A stretch of 13,935 nucleotides of DNA from CAYUYV01 sp050331455. Its GTDB lineage: Bacteria > Pseudomonadota > Alphaproteobacteria > JAJFIK01. Shown here piece by piece: positions 1 to 7,242 of the stretch. The DNA is taken from the NCBI GenBank assembly GCA_050331455.1, contig JBHJGV010000070.1, forward strand, positions 1-13,935, given 5' to 3'. Under the pieces are notes generated by a model that saw nothing but the letters and a program-made list of their open reading frames with translations, did no database searches and was not told the origin of the DNA. Numbering within the stretch: position 1 is the first letter of the stretch; every line of letters starts with the position of its first letter. The position numbers and the translations under genes were made by a program.

Positions 1-39
1 CGTGGTGGGGGCGTGGTGGGCGGGATCGGGGCCGCGTAT

Positions 40-1629
40 CTACCAGCCCATGCGCCGGCCATCGGGGCCCGGTTGCGTGCCCTCGTCCAGCACCGCGGCA
101 AAGCGTGTGGCATCGGCAGCGGCCCGGAACAGGGCGCGGGCCTTGTTCACCGTTTCCAGATACTCCGCCTCGGGGTTGCTGTCGGCAACCACGCCGCCTC
201 CCGCTTGAACATGGAGCATGCCGTCCTTCACCACGCCGGTCCGCAGCGCGATACAGTTGTCCATGCTGCCGTCCGCCGCGAAATAGCCGACAAGTCCTCC
301 ATAGGGCCCGCGCCGGTCCTGCTCCAACGCGTGGATGATCTCCATGGCCCGGATTTTCGGGGCGCCCGAGACGGTGCCGGCGGGGAAACCGGCCGTCAGG
401 GCCGCCACGGCGTCCCGGTCCGCGCGCAAGCGGCCCTCCACATTCGAGACGAGGTGCATGACGTGGCTGTAATGCTCGACGGAAAAGCGCTCTGTCACCC
501 GCACGCTGCCCGTTTCGGCGACCCGGCCCACATCGTTGCGCCCCAGATCGAGCAGCATGAGGTGCTCGGCCCGCTCTTTTTCGTCCGAGAGCAGATCGTC
601 CGCAAGCGCCTGATCTTCCTCTGGCGCCGCGCCGCGGGGCCGCGTGCCGGCGATGGGGCGGATGGTGAGCGTGCCGTCCCGCAGGCGGACAAGCAGTTCC
701 GGGCTCGACCCCACGAGGGAAAAGCCACCGAGATCCATGTGGAACAGGAACGGTGACGGGTTGAGCCGGCGCAAGGAGCGGTAAAGCGCGAAGGAGGGCA
801 GGGGGAAGGGCTGGCTGAAGCGCTGGCTGGGCACGACCTGAAAGGCGTCGCCCGCCTCGATATAGGCGCGAACCGCCTCCACCTTCGCCAGATAGTCCTC
901 ATGGGTCGTATTGGAAACCGGTTCTGCGGCGTTTACCGATACGGCAGGCCTGTGCTGGAGGAAACCCGGCGGCAGCGGCGCGGCGAGGTCGGCGATGGCT
1001 GCGCCCAGCCGGTCCATGGCCCGGTCATGGGCTTCGCGGGCGCTCACATCCGTGCGGGGCCAAACGGGCGTCGTCAGCAGGATTTCGCCGGTCACGCCAT
1101 CGAACACGGCCGTGATGCTGGGGCGGAAGAACATCGCATCGGGCAAGCCCAGGGTGTTCGCCTTGGGCTCAGGCATGCGTTCCATGAAGCGCACACAGTC
1201 ATAGCCCATATAGCCAAACAGGCCGACCGCTGCCGGCGGCGTGCCCGGCGCAAGATCCATGGCGGTCTCGCCGATCACCGCGCGCAAGGCATCGAGGGGA
1301 TCGGCGTCCATGGGGTCGAAGGCGTCTGCGTCCTCGCGGATGCGGCGGTTGATCTCGGCCCGGCCATCGACGATCCGGAACAACAGATCCGGTTTCAGTC
1401 CGATGACGGAATATCGCCCGCGAACCGCACCGCCCTCCACGGATTCCAAGAGCACGCTCATGGCCTGGGCGTGGGGCCGGCCGGCCGTCAGCTTCAAAAA
1501 GGCCGAGACGGGTGTTTCGAGATCCGCCGGAATGCGCCGGGTTACGGCCTGGGGCCGCCCGGCCCCATAGGTGCGTTCGAAAGCGCCAAACGCCCCATCG
1601 GCGCCGCGGCTGTCCGGTTGATCGGTCAT
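40..1629 (-). CDS. trpE: Anthranilate synthase component I
   Basis: Catalyses the first committed step of tryptophan synthesis, chorismate to anthranilate, using ammonia delivered by the TrpG glutaminase subunit in the cytoplasm. The 529-residue length is normal for the family. The N-terminal regulatory motif LLES (residues 60-63), where tryptophan binds in characterised enzymes, is present, so feedback inhibition is expected. The chorismate-binding catalytic domain occupies about residues 240-505, with PIAGTRPRG (325-333), DEKERAEH followed by LLDLGRND (349-366), FPAGTVSGAPK (415-425) and the glycine-rich GGGVVADSNPEAEYLET (477-493). Its ATG overlaps the stop codon of upstream ppiD (ATGA), implying translational coupling and one transcript. 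Only 39 bases follow its stop in the window; trpG probably lies beyond the left edge, as in other alphaproteobacteria (inference). No domain fusion with TrpG is present. Confidence 0.97.
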   Translation of the reverse strand: MTDQPDSRGADGAFGAFERTYGAGRPQAVTRRIPADLETPVSAFLKLTAGRPHAQAMSVLLESVEGGAVRGRYSVIGLKPDLLFRIVDGRAEINRRIREDADAFDPMDADPLDALRAVIGETAMDLAPGTPPAAVGLFGYMGYDCVRFMERMPEPKANTLGLPDAMFFRPSITAVFDGVTGEILLTTPVWPRTDVSAREAHDRAMDRLGAAIADLAAPLPPGFLQHRPAVSVNAAEPVSNTTHEDYLAKVEAVRAYIEAGDAFQVVPSQRFSQPFPLPSFALYRSLRRLNPSPFLFHMDLGGFSLVGSSPELLVRLRDGTLTIRPIAGTRPRGAAPEEDQALADDLLSDEKERAEHLMLLDLGRNDVGRVAETGSVRVTERFSVEHYSHVMHLVSNVEGRLRADRDAVAALTAGFPAGTVSGAPKIRAMEIIHALEQDRRGPYGGLVGYFAADGSMDNCIALRTGVVKDGMLHVQAGGGVVADSNPEAEYLETVNKARALFRAAADATRFAAVLDEGTQPGPDGRRMGW

Positions 1630-3536
1630 CGGATGGCCGCCCCCTCGACCGTGCGGCCCACGGCATCGGCGAGGGCCCGGTCATTGACCTCCACGTCATA
1701 CTGTTTGCGCAGGGCGCCGACGAGCACCTGGACGGCATCGCTTTCCATCGTCTCGTCGAGGCGTGAGCGGATGGTGCGGATGGCCGTGTCTGCGGTCTCC
1801 TCGGGAGCGGGCACGATCTCGGTGACCTGAGCGACGACCTGGCTCACCCCGTCCCTTGCCGGACCGATCACGATGCCGCCTTCGGGCGCCTTGAACAGAT
1901 CCGTAATCAGACTGTCCGAAAGCACTTCATCGCGGGTGGTCCGGTCGATCGGCTCCACGGGCGTGACGACCCGTCCGTCAATGTCGGCGGCCACGGTCTC
2001 GAAGGTCTCCCCGGTGCGCACACGCTCGGCCAGGGTCTGGGCCTCCTCGGTCAGCAGGCTGCGGGTGCGCTGCTGGCGCCACAGGGTCTCGACCTCGTCG
2101 CGCACGGCTTCGAAGGGTTTTACGGAGGAGGGCGTCACATCGTCGAGCCGGAGGAGGAAATAGCCGCCGTCGGCCAGGGGCTCGAAGGGATTGTCGAGCC
2201 CGATCTCACTGTCATAGGCGATGGACACAATGGCGGGATCCTGCGGCAGACCGTCGGGCTGCTCCCCGTCCACGGTCTGGCCGCGCTGGGTGACGCCCTC
2301 GACGCTGACCACGGCAATATTGAGGGCCTCGCCGATCTCTTCGAGGGTCTGGCCCATGGCGCGTCCGTCCTCCACCCGGTCGATGAGGTCGTTCACCACA
2401 TCGGAGGCTTGCTCGATGGCCAGCTCGCCGCGCAAGTCGTCCGCCACCTCCTCAAAGGCCTTTTCCTGGCCGGCATTGATCGCCGTCACTTCGGCAATGA
2501 CAAAACCCAGACTGCCCTCGATGACGGGGGTCACGCCGGGGGCGGGCAGGGCAAACACGCCCTCGGCCACGGCCGCGTCGAAAAAGCCGTCGCGTGTCAG
2601 ATCGCCCAGATCAATGTCGTCCTGGGTCAAACCCCGTTCCGCCGCGATATCGACCAGCGACCCGCCTTCGGCGATCCGGTTGCGGGCCTTGGCGGCCGCA
2701 TCGGCATCGTCGAAGACGACCTGCCGCACGCGGCGGGATTCAGGCTTCAGGAAGCTCTCTTTGCGGAACTCATACTCCGCGCGCAGCCGGTCCTCGTTGA
2801 CGTCCACGGTTTCGGCTAGGGTCACGGGGCTCAAGGCGAGCACGGTGAAGCTGCGGGTTTCCGGAATGGTGAAGCGGAAGGATTCGGCGTCATAAAGCGT
2901 TTGCAGATCGCCCTCTTCCGGCTCCGGCGGGTTCGAAACCACCGATGGCGCCACGGCGAGATAGGTCACGCGCCGGCGCTCGGCGGTGAAGCGGTAAAGG
3001 GCATCGGCGAGGCCCCGCGGCGTGCGAAAACCCGCGGCGACCGCGTCCACCAATTGGGTCCGAGTCAGGTCGTCCCGCACGCTGGCCTCGAACATGGCCG
3101 GGGTCAGCCGGTTGATGCTCAGCAATTCCCGATAAAGCTGCTCATCGAAACTGCCGGTGGGACCGGCGAAGGAGTCGCTGGCGCGGATCTCGCCCGCCAG
3201 CACGCTGTCGGCTGTGGTCAGGCCCAGGTCACGGGCCTTCTTGTCCAGCACCGCCCGGCTGATCAATTGGTCCACCGCCATGCGGTCCAGACCGAAAGCC
3301 AGGGCCTGTTCGGTGGGGATCGGCTCCTCGCCGCCGCCGAGCCGGCTGCGCAGACTGTCGAACTCCCGCCTCACGGCCTGGGCTTCGATCGCGATATCGT
3401 CGATTTCGGCGACCGTGTTCTCGACCGGCGTCCGGAAGACGTCCTCAACGCCGAAAATCAGGAACGATCCGGCGAGGAGAAGAATGAACAGGGCGGCGAT
3501 CCAGGTCTTGGACGCACTGCGCAATTGCGACAGCAT
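1626..3536 (-). CDS. ppiD: PpiD-like membrane-anchored periplasmic chaperone (SurA N-terminal and parvulin-type domains)
   Basis: Predicted inner-membrane chaperone that helps proteins emerging from the Sec translocon fold in the periplasm. The 636-residue form starts MLSQLRSASKTW; one hydrophobic anchor spans about residues 11-31 (AALFILLLAGSFLIFGV core). A SurA-N/PpiD-type helical region follows (about 35-200), then a parvulin-like domain (about 267-352) and a C-terminal helical region. The start was chosen because GGAGG lies 7 bases upstream (3544-3548) and the protein then begins with the usual short cytoplasmic stretch and anchor; longer in-frame starts add about 100 residues without family character. 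In the parvulin-like domain the usual His of the HIL motif is Gln (RQVVF), so isomerase activity is doubtful, as known for PpiD of E. coli. The gene is first in a ppiD-trpE transcript, with a 4-base overlap. Confidence 0.93.
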   Translation of the reverse strand: MLSQLRSASKTWIAALFILLLAGSFLIFGVEDVFRTPVENTVAEIDDIAIEAQAVRREFDSLRSRLGGGEEPIPTEQALAFGLDRMAVDQLISRAVLDKKARDLGLTTADSVLAGEIRASDSFAGPTGSFDEQLYRELLSINRLTPAMFEASVRDDLTRTQLVDAVAAGFRTPRGLADALYRFTAERRRVTYLAVAPSVVSNPPEPEEGDLQTLYDAESFRFTIPETRSFTVLALSPVTLAETVDVNEDRLRAEYEFRKESFLKPESRRVRQVVFDDADAAAKARNRIAEGGSLVDIAAERGLTQDDIDLGDLTRDGFFDAAVAEGVFALPAPGVTPVIEGSLGFVIAEVTAINAGQEKAFEEVADDLRGELAIEQASDVVNDLIDRVEDGRAMGQTLEEIGEALNIAVVSVEGVTQRGQTVDGEQPDGLPQDPAIVSIAYDSEIGLDNPFEPLADGGYFLLRLDDVTPSSVKPFEAVRDEVETLWRQQRTRSLLTEEAQTLAERVRTGETFETVAADIDGRVVTPVEPIDRTTRDEVLSDSLITDLFKAPEGGIVIGPARDGVSQVVAQVTEIVPAPEETADTAIRTIRSRLDETMESDAVQVLVGALRKQYDVEVNDRALADAVGRTVEGAAIR

Positions 3537-3690
3537 GGCGGGCCCTCCCATGGGCTTGGCGGCTTGGCGGTGCCAAAAAGATTGAATAAAGACGGCACGG
3601 TCCGCGAAATCGCGAACCGCTGCGTCCGTCCCGTCACGCGACTGGCCGGCGATCGACGGGGGAGTTCCCGATCCCCATCGCCGCTTGTAA

Positions 3691-3730
3691 GGTTGCCGGA
3701 TCATAGGAATGGGGTCGCGTTGCGGCAACC
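3691..3730. promoter_or_regulatory. Inverted repeat overlapping the ppiD promoter (possible operator)
   Basis: GGTTGCCG (3691-3698) and CGGCAACC (3723-3730) are a perfect 8-bp inverted repeat with 24 bases between. The right arm covers the predicted -35 box and the left arm the predicted transcription start of ppiD. It could be an operator with two half-sites or simply a hairpin; which regulator, if any, is unknown. Confidence 0.4.
3700..3728 (-). promoter_or_regulatory. Predicted sigma70-type promoter for ppiD-trpE
   Basis: On the minus strand, TTGCCG (3728-3723) is followed after exactly 17 bases by TATGAT (3705-3700); these match the -35 and -10 consensus at 4 of 6 and 5 of 6 positions. 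The start of transcription would be near 3693, giving a leader of about 157 bases before ppiD. Prediction is from sequence only. Confidence 0.5.
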
Positions 3731-3822
3731 GCTTCGCGCCTGACCGTGATGGGTGGGCGTCGCCGGTGGCACGCAACATGAAGTTCGCCCAAGCGAGGAT
3801 CACCCAAGGGGGATCGTCCAAA

Positions 3823-3856
3823 GGGAGATCGTTCACGGGAGATCGTTCACGGGAGA
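3823..3856 (+). repeat. 14-bp tandem repeat upstream of tpiA
   Basis: Two identical copies of GGGAGATCGTTCAC lie at 3823-3836 and 3837-3850, followed by the first six bases of a third (3851-3856). A diverged copy (11 of 14 matches) starts at 3808. The array ends 21 bases before the tpiA ATG, so it lies in the probable leader or promoter zone. Each unit includes a purine-rich GGGAG, which resembles a ribosome binding site. Confidence 0.85.
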
Positions 3857-3877
3857 CTGGCCATTTTGGGGGCGGAT

Positions 3878-4624
3878 ATGGAACGTGTCGTCATCGGCAA
3901 CTGGAAAATGAATGGTCTGCGCGCTGCGGCCGAGGAGCTGACCGTGCTTCAGGCAGCGCTGCGGGCCGCGCCTGCGTCGTGCGGCGTGATGATCTGCCCG
4001 CCTGCGACGCTGCTGGCGGATTTCGCAGCCCGATGCGCGGAGGGGCCCACCAGGATCGGGGCGCAGGACTGTCACTGGAAAGACAGCGGCGCCCACACGG
4101 GCGATATCGCCGCATCGATGCTGCGCGATGCGGGCGCGTCTGCGGTGATTGTGGGCCATTCGGAACGCCGAGCCGACCATGGGGAGACGGATGTCCTGGT
4201 GCGCGCGAAGGCCGAGGCAGCCCTTGCGCAGGGGCTCACAGCAATCATTTGTATTGGAGAGACCGAGGGGCAGAGGGATGCGGGCGAGACCCTTGCCGTG
4301 CTCAGCGATCAGCTCACCGGATCCGTGCCCGACGGCGCGACGGCCTCCACGGTCATCGTCGCCTATGAACCCGTATGGGCGATCGGCACCGGCCGCACGC
4401 CGACCCTGGACCAGATTGCCGAAGTGCACGCCCATCTGCATAAGGCGCTCGGCCTGCGTTTCGGCGCCAATGGCGAGGCCATGCGGCTGGTCTATGGCGG
4501 ATCGGTCAAGCCGGGCAATGCGGCCGACATCTTCCGCGTTGACCACGTCCATGGGGGACTGATCGGCGGGGCGAGCCTGCGCGCGGTGGATTTCGAAGCC
4601 ATCATTCGGGCGGTGCCGGCCTGA
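3878..4624 (+). CDS. tpiA: Triosephosphate isomerase
   Basis: Interconverts dihydroxyacetone phosphate and glyceraldehyde 3-phosphate in glycolysis and gluconeogenesis; cytoplasmic TIM barrel, normally a dimer. The 248-residue length is typical. All catalytic elements are visible: GNWKMNG with Lys10, VGHSERR with His94, AYEPVWAIGTGRTPT with Glu164 and the mobile loop 6, and the phosphate-binding YGGSVKPGNA near the C-terminus. I chose ATG 3878 because GGGGGCGG lies just upstream and the family motif then begins at residue 7. An in-frame TTG at 3866 would add MGAD and has GGGAG at 3851-3855, so it cannot be excluded. The gene heads the rightward run tpiA-secG-pyrG-kdsA. Confidence 0.96.
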   Translation: MERVVIGNWKMNGLRAAAEELTVLQAALRAAPASCGVMICPPATLLADFAARCAEGPTRIGAQDCHWKDSGAHTGDIAASMLRDAGASAVIVGHSERRADHGETDVLVRAKAEAALAQGLTAIICIGETEGQRDAGETLAVLSDQLTGSVPDGATASTVIVAYEPVWAIGTGRTPTLDQIAEVHAHLHKALGLRFGANGEAMRLVYGGSVKPGNAADIFRVDHVHGGLIGGASLRAVDFEAIIRAVPA

Positions 4625-4686
4625 GAGGGCCACCTGGGTCCAGCCGCTCGTGGTTAAATGTCACACCTGTCCAGGTGCTGCGGTCC

Positions 4687-4698
4687 GGGTGGCCACCC
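4687..4698. promoter_or_regulatory. 12-bp perfect palindrome upstream of secG
   Basis: GGGTGGCCACCC lies in the tpiA-secG spacer, 43 bases before the secG start. The same 12 bases plus the next T occur again at 5395-5407 in the secG-pyrG spacer. Its role is unknown; a dimeric regulator site is one possibility. Confidence 0.4.
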
Positions 4699-4741
4699 TG
4701 CTGCCGCCCGGCGCATCTGCGAGGAACCAAAGGACTGTCCA

Positions 4742-5287
4742 ATGGAAAATCTTTTTCTCGTCGTCCACCTGCTGATTGCCAGCGCCCTGGTGGGCTCGAT
4801 TCTTCTTCAACGCTCCGAAGGCGGTGCATTGGGCATCGGCGGCGGCGGCGGCGGCGGCATGCTGTCCAGCCGCGGGGCCGCAAATGCCTTGACCCGCACC
4901 ACGTCTCTTCTGGCCGTCGGCTTTTTCTGTACCTCGATCCTGCTCACGCTCCTGGCCCAGGGCAATGCCGAAGGACCGGCCTCCGTCCTTGAGGTCACGC
5001 CGGACACCGCGGCGTCGTCGGCCGCTCCCGAAGCGCCCCTGTCCGATCTCGAGGGCGACGGGCTGGCGCCGCCGGTTGATGCGGGCGCAGTGGCCGGGAC
5101 GAACGCACCGCCCGTGCCCATGGACGACATGGTTCCCATGCCGAGCGTCGAGGCGCCGGCCAATATTCCGGCATCGGAGGACCAGACACCGGCCGGCGAT
5201 GCTCCGGCCACGGTCAAGGAGGATGCCGCCGCACCGGAACCGGCCACTCCCGACGCGACCGAGAGCGAGGCTGAACCTCCCCGCTAA
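4742..5287 (+). CDS. secG: Preprotein translocase subunit SecG
   Basis: Small inner-membrane subunit of the SecYEG export channel, which assists SecA-driven translocation. The 181-residue protein starts MENLFLVVHLL, with two membrane segments at about residues 3-22 and 53-72. Between them is the usual glycine-rich loop, here including seven consecutive GGC-encoded glycines (residues 33-39). A tail of about 105 residues rich in Ala, Pro, Glu and Asp follows, far longer than in E. coli SecG (110 residues in total) but of the kind seen in alphaproteobacteria. ATG 4742 was chosen because AGGA sits 7 bases upstream and the first membrane segment begins at once; an upstream in-frame ATG at 4658 would add an unrelated Cys/Arg-rich stretch. 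The gene lies 117 bases after tpiA. Confidence 0.94.
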   Translation: MENLFLVVHLLIASALVGSILLQRSEGGALGIGGGGGGGMLSSRGAANALTRTTSLLAVGFFCTSILLTLLAQGNAEGPASVLEVTPDTAASSAAPEAPLSDLEGDGLAPPVDAGAVAGTNAPPVPMDDMVPMPSVEAPANIPASEDQTPAGDAPATVKEDAAAPEPATPDATESEAEPPR

Positions 5288-5334
5288 ATCGCGGCCCTGC
5301 GCTTGGCAGGCCGGGCGCCCGTGTCCGGCCACTC

Positions 5335-5376
5335 GTTTCCGGTCACCTTTTCTGCTCACGCCGGGTTTCTGGTCAC
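5335..5376 (+). repeat. Near-identical 12-bp direct repeats in the secG-pyrG spacer
   Basis: GTTTCCGGTCAC (5335-5346) and GTTTCTGGTCAC (5365-5376) differ at one base and are spaced exactly 30 bases apart, about three turns of the helix. They lie upstream of the pyrG promoter candidate and could be paired sites for a regulator, but chance is not excluded. Confidence 0.4.
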
Positions 5377-5384
5377 GCTTGGGC

Positions 5385-5412
5385 GGCCACCCTTGGGTGG
5401 CCACCCTTGGGC
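5385..5412. repeat. 14-bp tandem repeat forming nested palindromes
   Basis: GGCCACCCTTGGGT (5385-5398) is repeated as GGCCACCCTTGGGC (5399-5412). The first unit plus the next four bases form a perfect hairpin GGCCACCC-TT-GGGTGGCC (5385-5402). The junction also makes the palindrome GGGTGGCCACCC (5395-5406) that is found before secG. No T-run follows, so it does not look like a standard terminator. Confidence 0.8.
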
Positions 5413-5494
5413 GGGCCTTTCGGACTCCCCTTCCGCGCGGGACTCAGGGCAGTGTCACACCGCTCAGGACCGGTGCGAGGGGCTGACGAAACAG

Positions 5495-5523
5495 TTGGCT
5501 TGGCCGCTCGACGCGCGTATAAG
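5495..5523 (+). promoter_or_regulatory. Predicted sigma70-type promoter for pyrG
   Basis: TTGGCT (5495-5500) and TATAAG (5518-5523) are 17 bases apart and match the consensus at 4 and 5 of 6 positions. The start of transcription would fall near 5530, one or two bases before the pyrG ATG at 5532, so the mRNA would be leaderless or nearly so. The -10 box also overlaps an AAGGA ribosome-binding-like motif (5521-5525), which would serve only longer transcripts from upstream. Confidence 0.45.
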
Positions 5524-5531
5524 GAACGCCC

Positions 5532-7160
5532 ATGGCGCGGTTCATTTTCATAACCGGCGGCGTGGTGTCTTCCCTTGGAAAAGGTCTCGCCTCCGCGGCT
5601 CTCGGTGCGTTGCTCCAGGCGCGCGGTTATTCCGTCCGTCTTCGCAAGCTCGATCCCTATCTCAATGTCGATCCGGGCACCATGAGCCCGACTCAGCACG
5701 GCGAGGTCTATGTGACCGACGATGGTGCTGAAACCGATCTCGATCTTGGACACTACGAACGGTTCACCGGGGTCGCGACAAGCCGGGGCGACAATGTCAC
5801 CACAGGACAAATCTATCAGGACATCTTGCGACGGGAGCGGCGCGGAGACTTTCTGGGTGTGACGGTCCAGGTGATTCCCCATGTGACCGACGCCATCAAG
5901 GACTTTATCCGTGCAGATACCGATGACATCGACTTCTGCCTGTGCGAGATCGGCGGAACGGTCGGAGACATCGAGGGCCTGCCGTTTTTTGAGGCCATTC
6001 GCCAGTTCGGCAATGAGGTGGGCGAAGACCAGGCCATCTTTGTTCACTTGACCTTGGTCCCCTTCATCCCGAGCGCCGGTGAGCTCAAAACCAAGCCCAC
6101 CCAGCATTCCGTGAAGGAACTGCGCTCCATCGGCATCCAGCCGGACCTTCTGCTCTGCCGGGCGGACCGGCCCATTCCGCTGGACGAGCGCAACAAGATT
6201 GCGCTGTTCTGCAATGTGAAGCCGAGCCGGGTCATCCAGGCCCTCGATGCCCCCAGCATTTATGGCGTGCCGGAACAATATAACCGCGAGGGCTTTGACC
6301 TGGAGGTGTTGCGCGCCTTTGGGCTCCACGACGCGCCGGCGCCGGACCTGTCCCGCTGGCGCGAGATTTCCCGCCGGGCCCGGCAATCGGAAGGCTGTGT
6401 GCGGATCGCCGTGGTCGGAAAATATACCGGCCTCCAGGACGCGTACAAATCCCTGGTCGAAGCGCTGGTGCATGGGGGGCTTGCCAATAACACGCGGGTG
6501 GAAATTGACTGGATTGCCGCGGACGATTTCGAAGGCGACGACGTGGCCCACCGGCTTGCCCATATCCACGGTGTGCTCGTGCCCGGCGGTTTCGGGGAGC
6601 GCGGTGCGGAAGGCAAGATCTCGGCCGTGGCCTTTGCGCGGCGCCACAATATTCCGTTTTTCGGCATCTGTTTCGGCATGCAGCTCGCCGTGCTCGAGGT
6701 CGCGCGGAATGTGGCCGGGTTGAAGGATGCCTGCTCCAGCGAGTTCGCCCAAAGCGACGCGCCCGTGGTCGGATTGATGAAGGAATGGACCCGGGGCAGC
6801 GAACGCGAGAAGCGGTTCGAGCACGACGATCTCGGCGGGACCATGCGCCTGGGCGCCTATCCCGCCTCCCTGCAGCCCGGAAGCCAAATCGCCAAGATCT
6901 ATGGTGCCCTGAGCATTTCCGAACGGCATCGGCACCGCTATGAAGTCAATCTGGGGTTCAAGCCGGTCCTTGAACAGCATGGCCTTGTGTTCGCAGGTAT
7001 GTCGCCGGACGGCTCGCTCCCCGAAACCATCGAACTCCAGGACCATCCCTGGTTCATCGGGGTCCAGTTCCACCCGGAACTCAAATCACGCCCTTTCGCC
7101 CCCCATCCCCTTTTTGCGTCCTTCGTGGAAGCCGCCCTCAGGCAATCCCGCCTCGTCTGA
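5532..7160 (+). CDS. pyrG: CTP synthase (glutamine hydrolysing)
   Basis: Converts UTP to CTP with ATP and glutamine, the last step of pyrimidine nucleotide synthesis; cytoplasmic. The 542-residue length fits the family. The N-terminal synthase domain (about 1-267) starts with FIFITGGVVSSLGKG, carrying the P-loop-like ATP site, and includes LDPYLNVDPGTMSP and the CEIGGTVGDIE motif (about 138-148). The C-terminal class I glutamine amidotransferase domain (about 290-540) has the oxyanion motif PGGFGERG and the nucleophile Cys380 in GICFGMQ, completed by His514 and Glu516 in VQFHPE. Many homologues have Leu where this protein has Phe381, a mild change. AAGGA lies 6 bases before the ATG. The order secG-pyrG-kdsA is common in alphaproteobacteria. 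Confidence 0.98.
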   Translation: MARFIFITGGVVSSLGKGLASAALGALLQARGYSVRLRKLDPYLNVDPGTMSPTQHGEVYVTDDGAETDLDLGHYERFTGVATSRGDNVTTGQIYQDILRRERRGDFLGVTVQVIPHVTDAIKDFIRADTDDIDFCLCEIGGTVGDIEGLPFFEAIRQFGNEVGEDQAIFVHLTLVPFIPSAGELKTKPTQHSVKELRSIGIQPDLLLCRADRPIPLDERNKIALFCNVKPSRVIQALDAPSIYGVPEQYNREGFDLEVLRAFGLHDAPAPDLSRWREISRRARQSEGCVRIAVVGKYTGLQDAYKSLVEALVHGGLANNTRVEIDWIAADDFEGDDVAHRLAHIHGVLVPGGFGERGAEGKISAVAFARRHNIPFFGICFGMQLAVLEVARNVAGLKDACSSEFAQSDAPVVGLMKEWTRGSEREKRFEHDDLGGTMRLGAYPASLQPGSQIAKIYGALSISERHRHRYEVNLGFKPVLEQHGLVFAGMSPDGSLPETIELQDHPWFIGVQFHPELKSRPFAPHPLFASFVEAALRQSRLV

Positions 7161-7242
7161 CGGGTATGGCCCGGCGTCTTCGGCCCACGGGCCGCGGGCC
7201 GGGGGCGATCCTCACAAAGGGCCCGCAGCCGGAGATCCCGCC

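Larger units (their letters stand above)
3537..3877. other. Divergent intergenic region between ppiD and tpiA
   Basis: This 341-base gap carries control signals for both directions. It contains the ppiD ribosome binding site (3544-3548), a leader of about 157 bases for ppiD, a sigma70-like promoter reading left (3700-3728), an 8-bp inverted repeat overlapping it (3691-3730) and a 14-bp tandem repeat next to tpiA (3823-3856). I see no convincing promoter reading right toward tpiA and no credible small gene. Confidence 0.7.

Noticed and set aside
901..1830. Plus-strand open frames opposite trpE and ppiD
   Set aside because: They mirror well-conserved genes and show no family features of their own.
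3537..3836. Longer N-terminal form of PpiD starting at 3836
   Set aside because: The extra 100 residues lack family character and cross the predicted promoter; a strong ribosome site lies directly before the ATG at 3536.
4658..4741. Upstream start for SecG
   Set aside because: It would put a Cys- and Arg-containing stretch before the first membrane segment; the start at 4742 has a ribosome site and fits the family.
5309..5330. GGCCGG/CCGGCC inverted repeat after secG as a terminator
   Set aside because: Only a 6-bp stem with a 10-base loop and no T-run; too weak to call.
5373..7073. Open frame of 566 codons on the minus strand opposite pyrG
   Set aside because: pyrG is unmistakable on the plus strand with all catalytic residues; long antisense frames are common in high-GC DNA.
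7181..7194. CGGCCC-AC-GGGCCG hairpin between pyrG and kdsA as a terminator
   Set aside because: No T-run follows and such short palindromes are expected in this GC-rich spacer.
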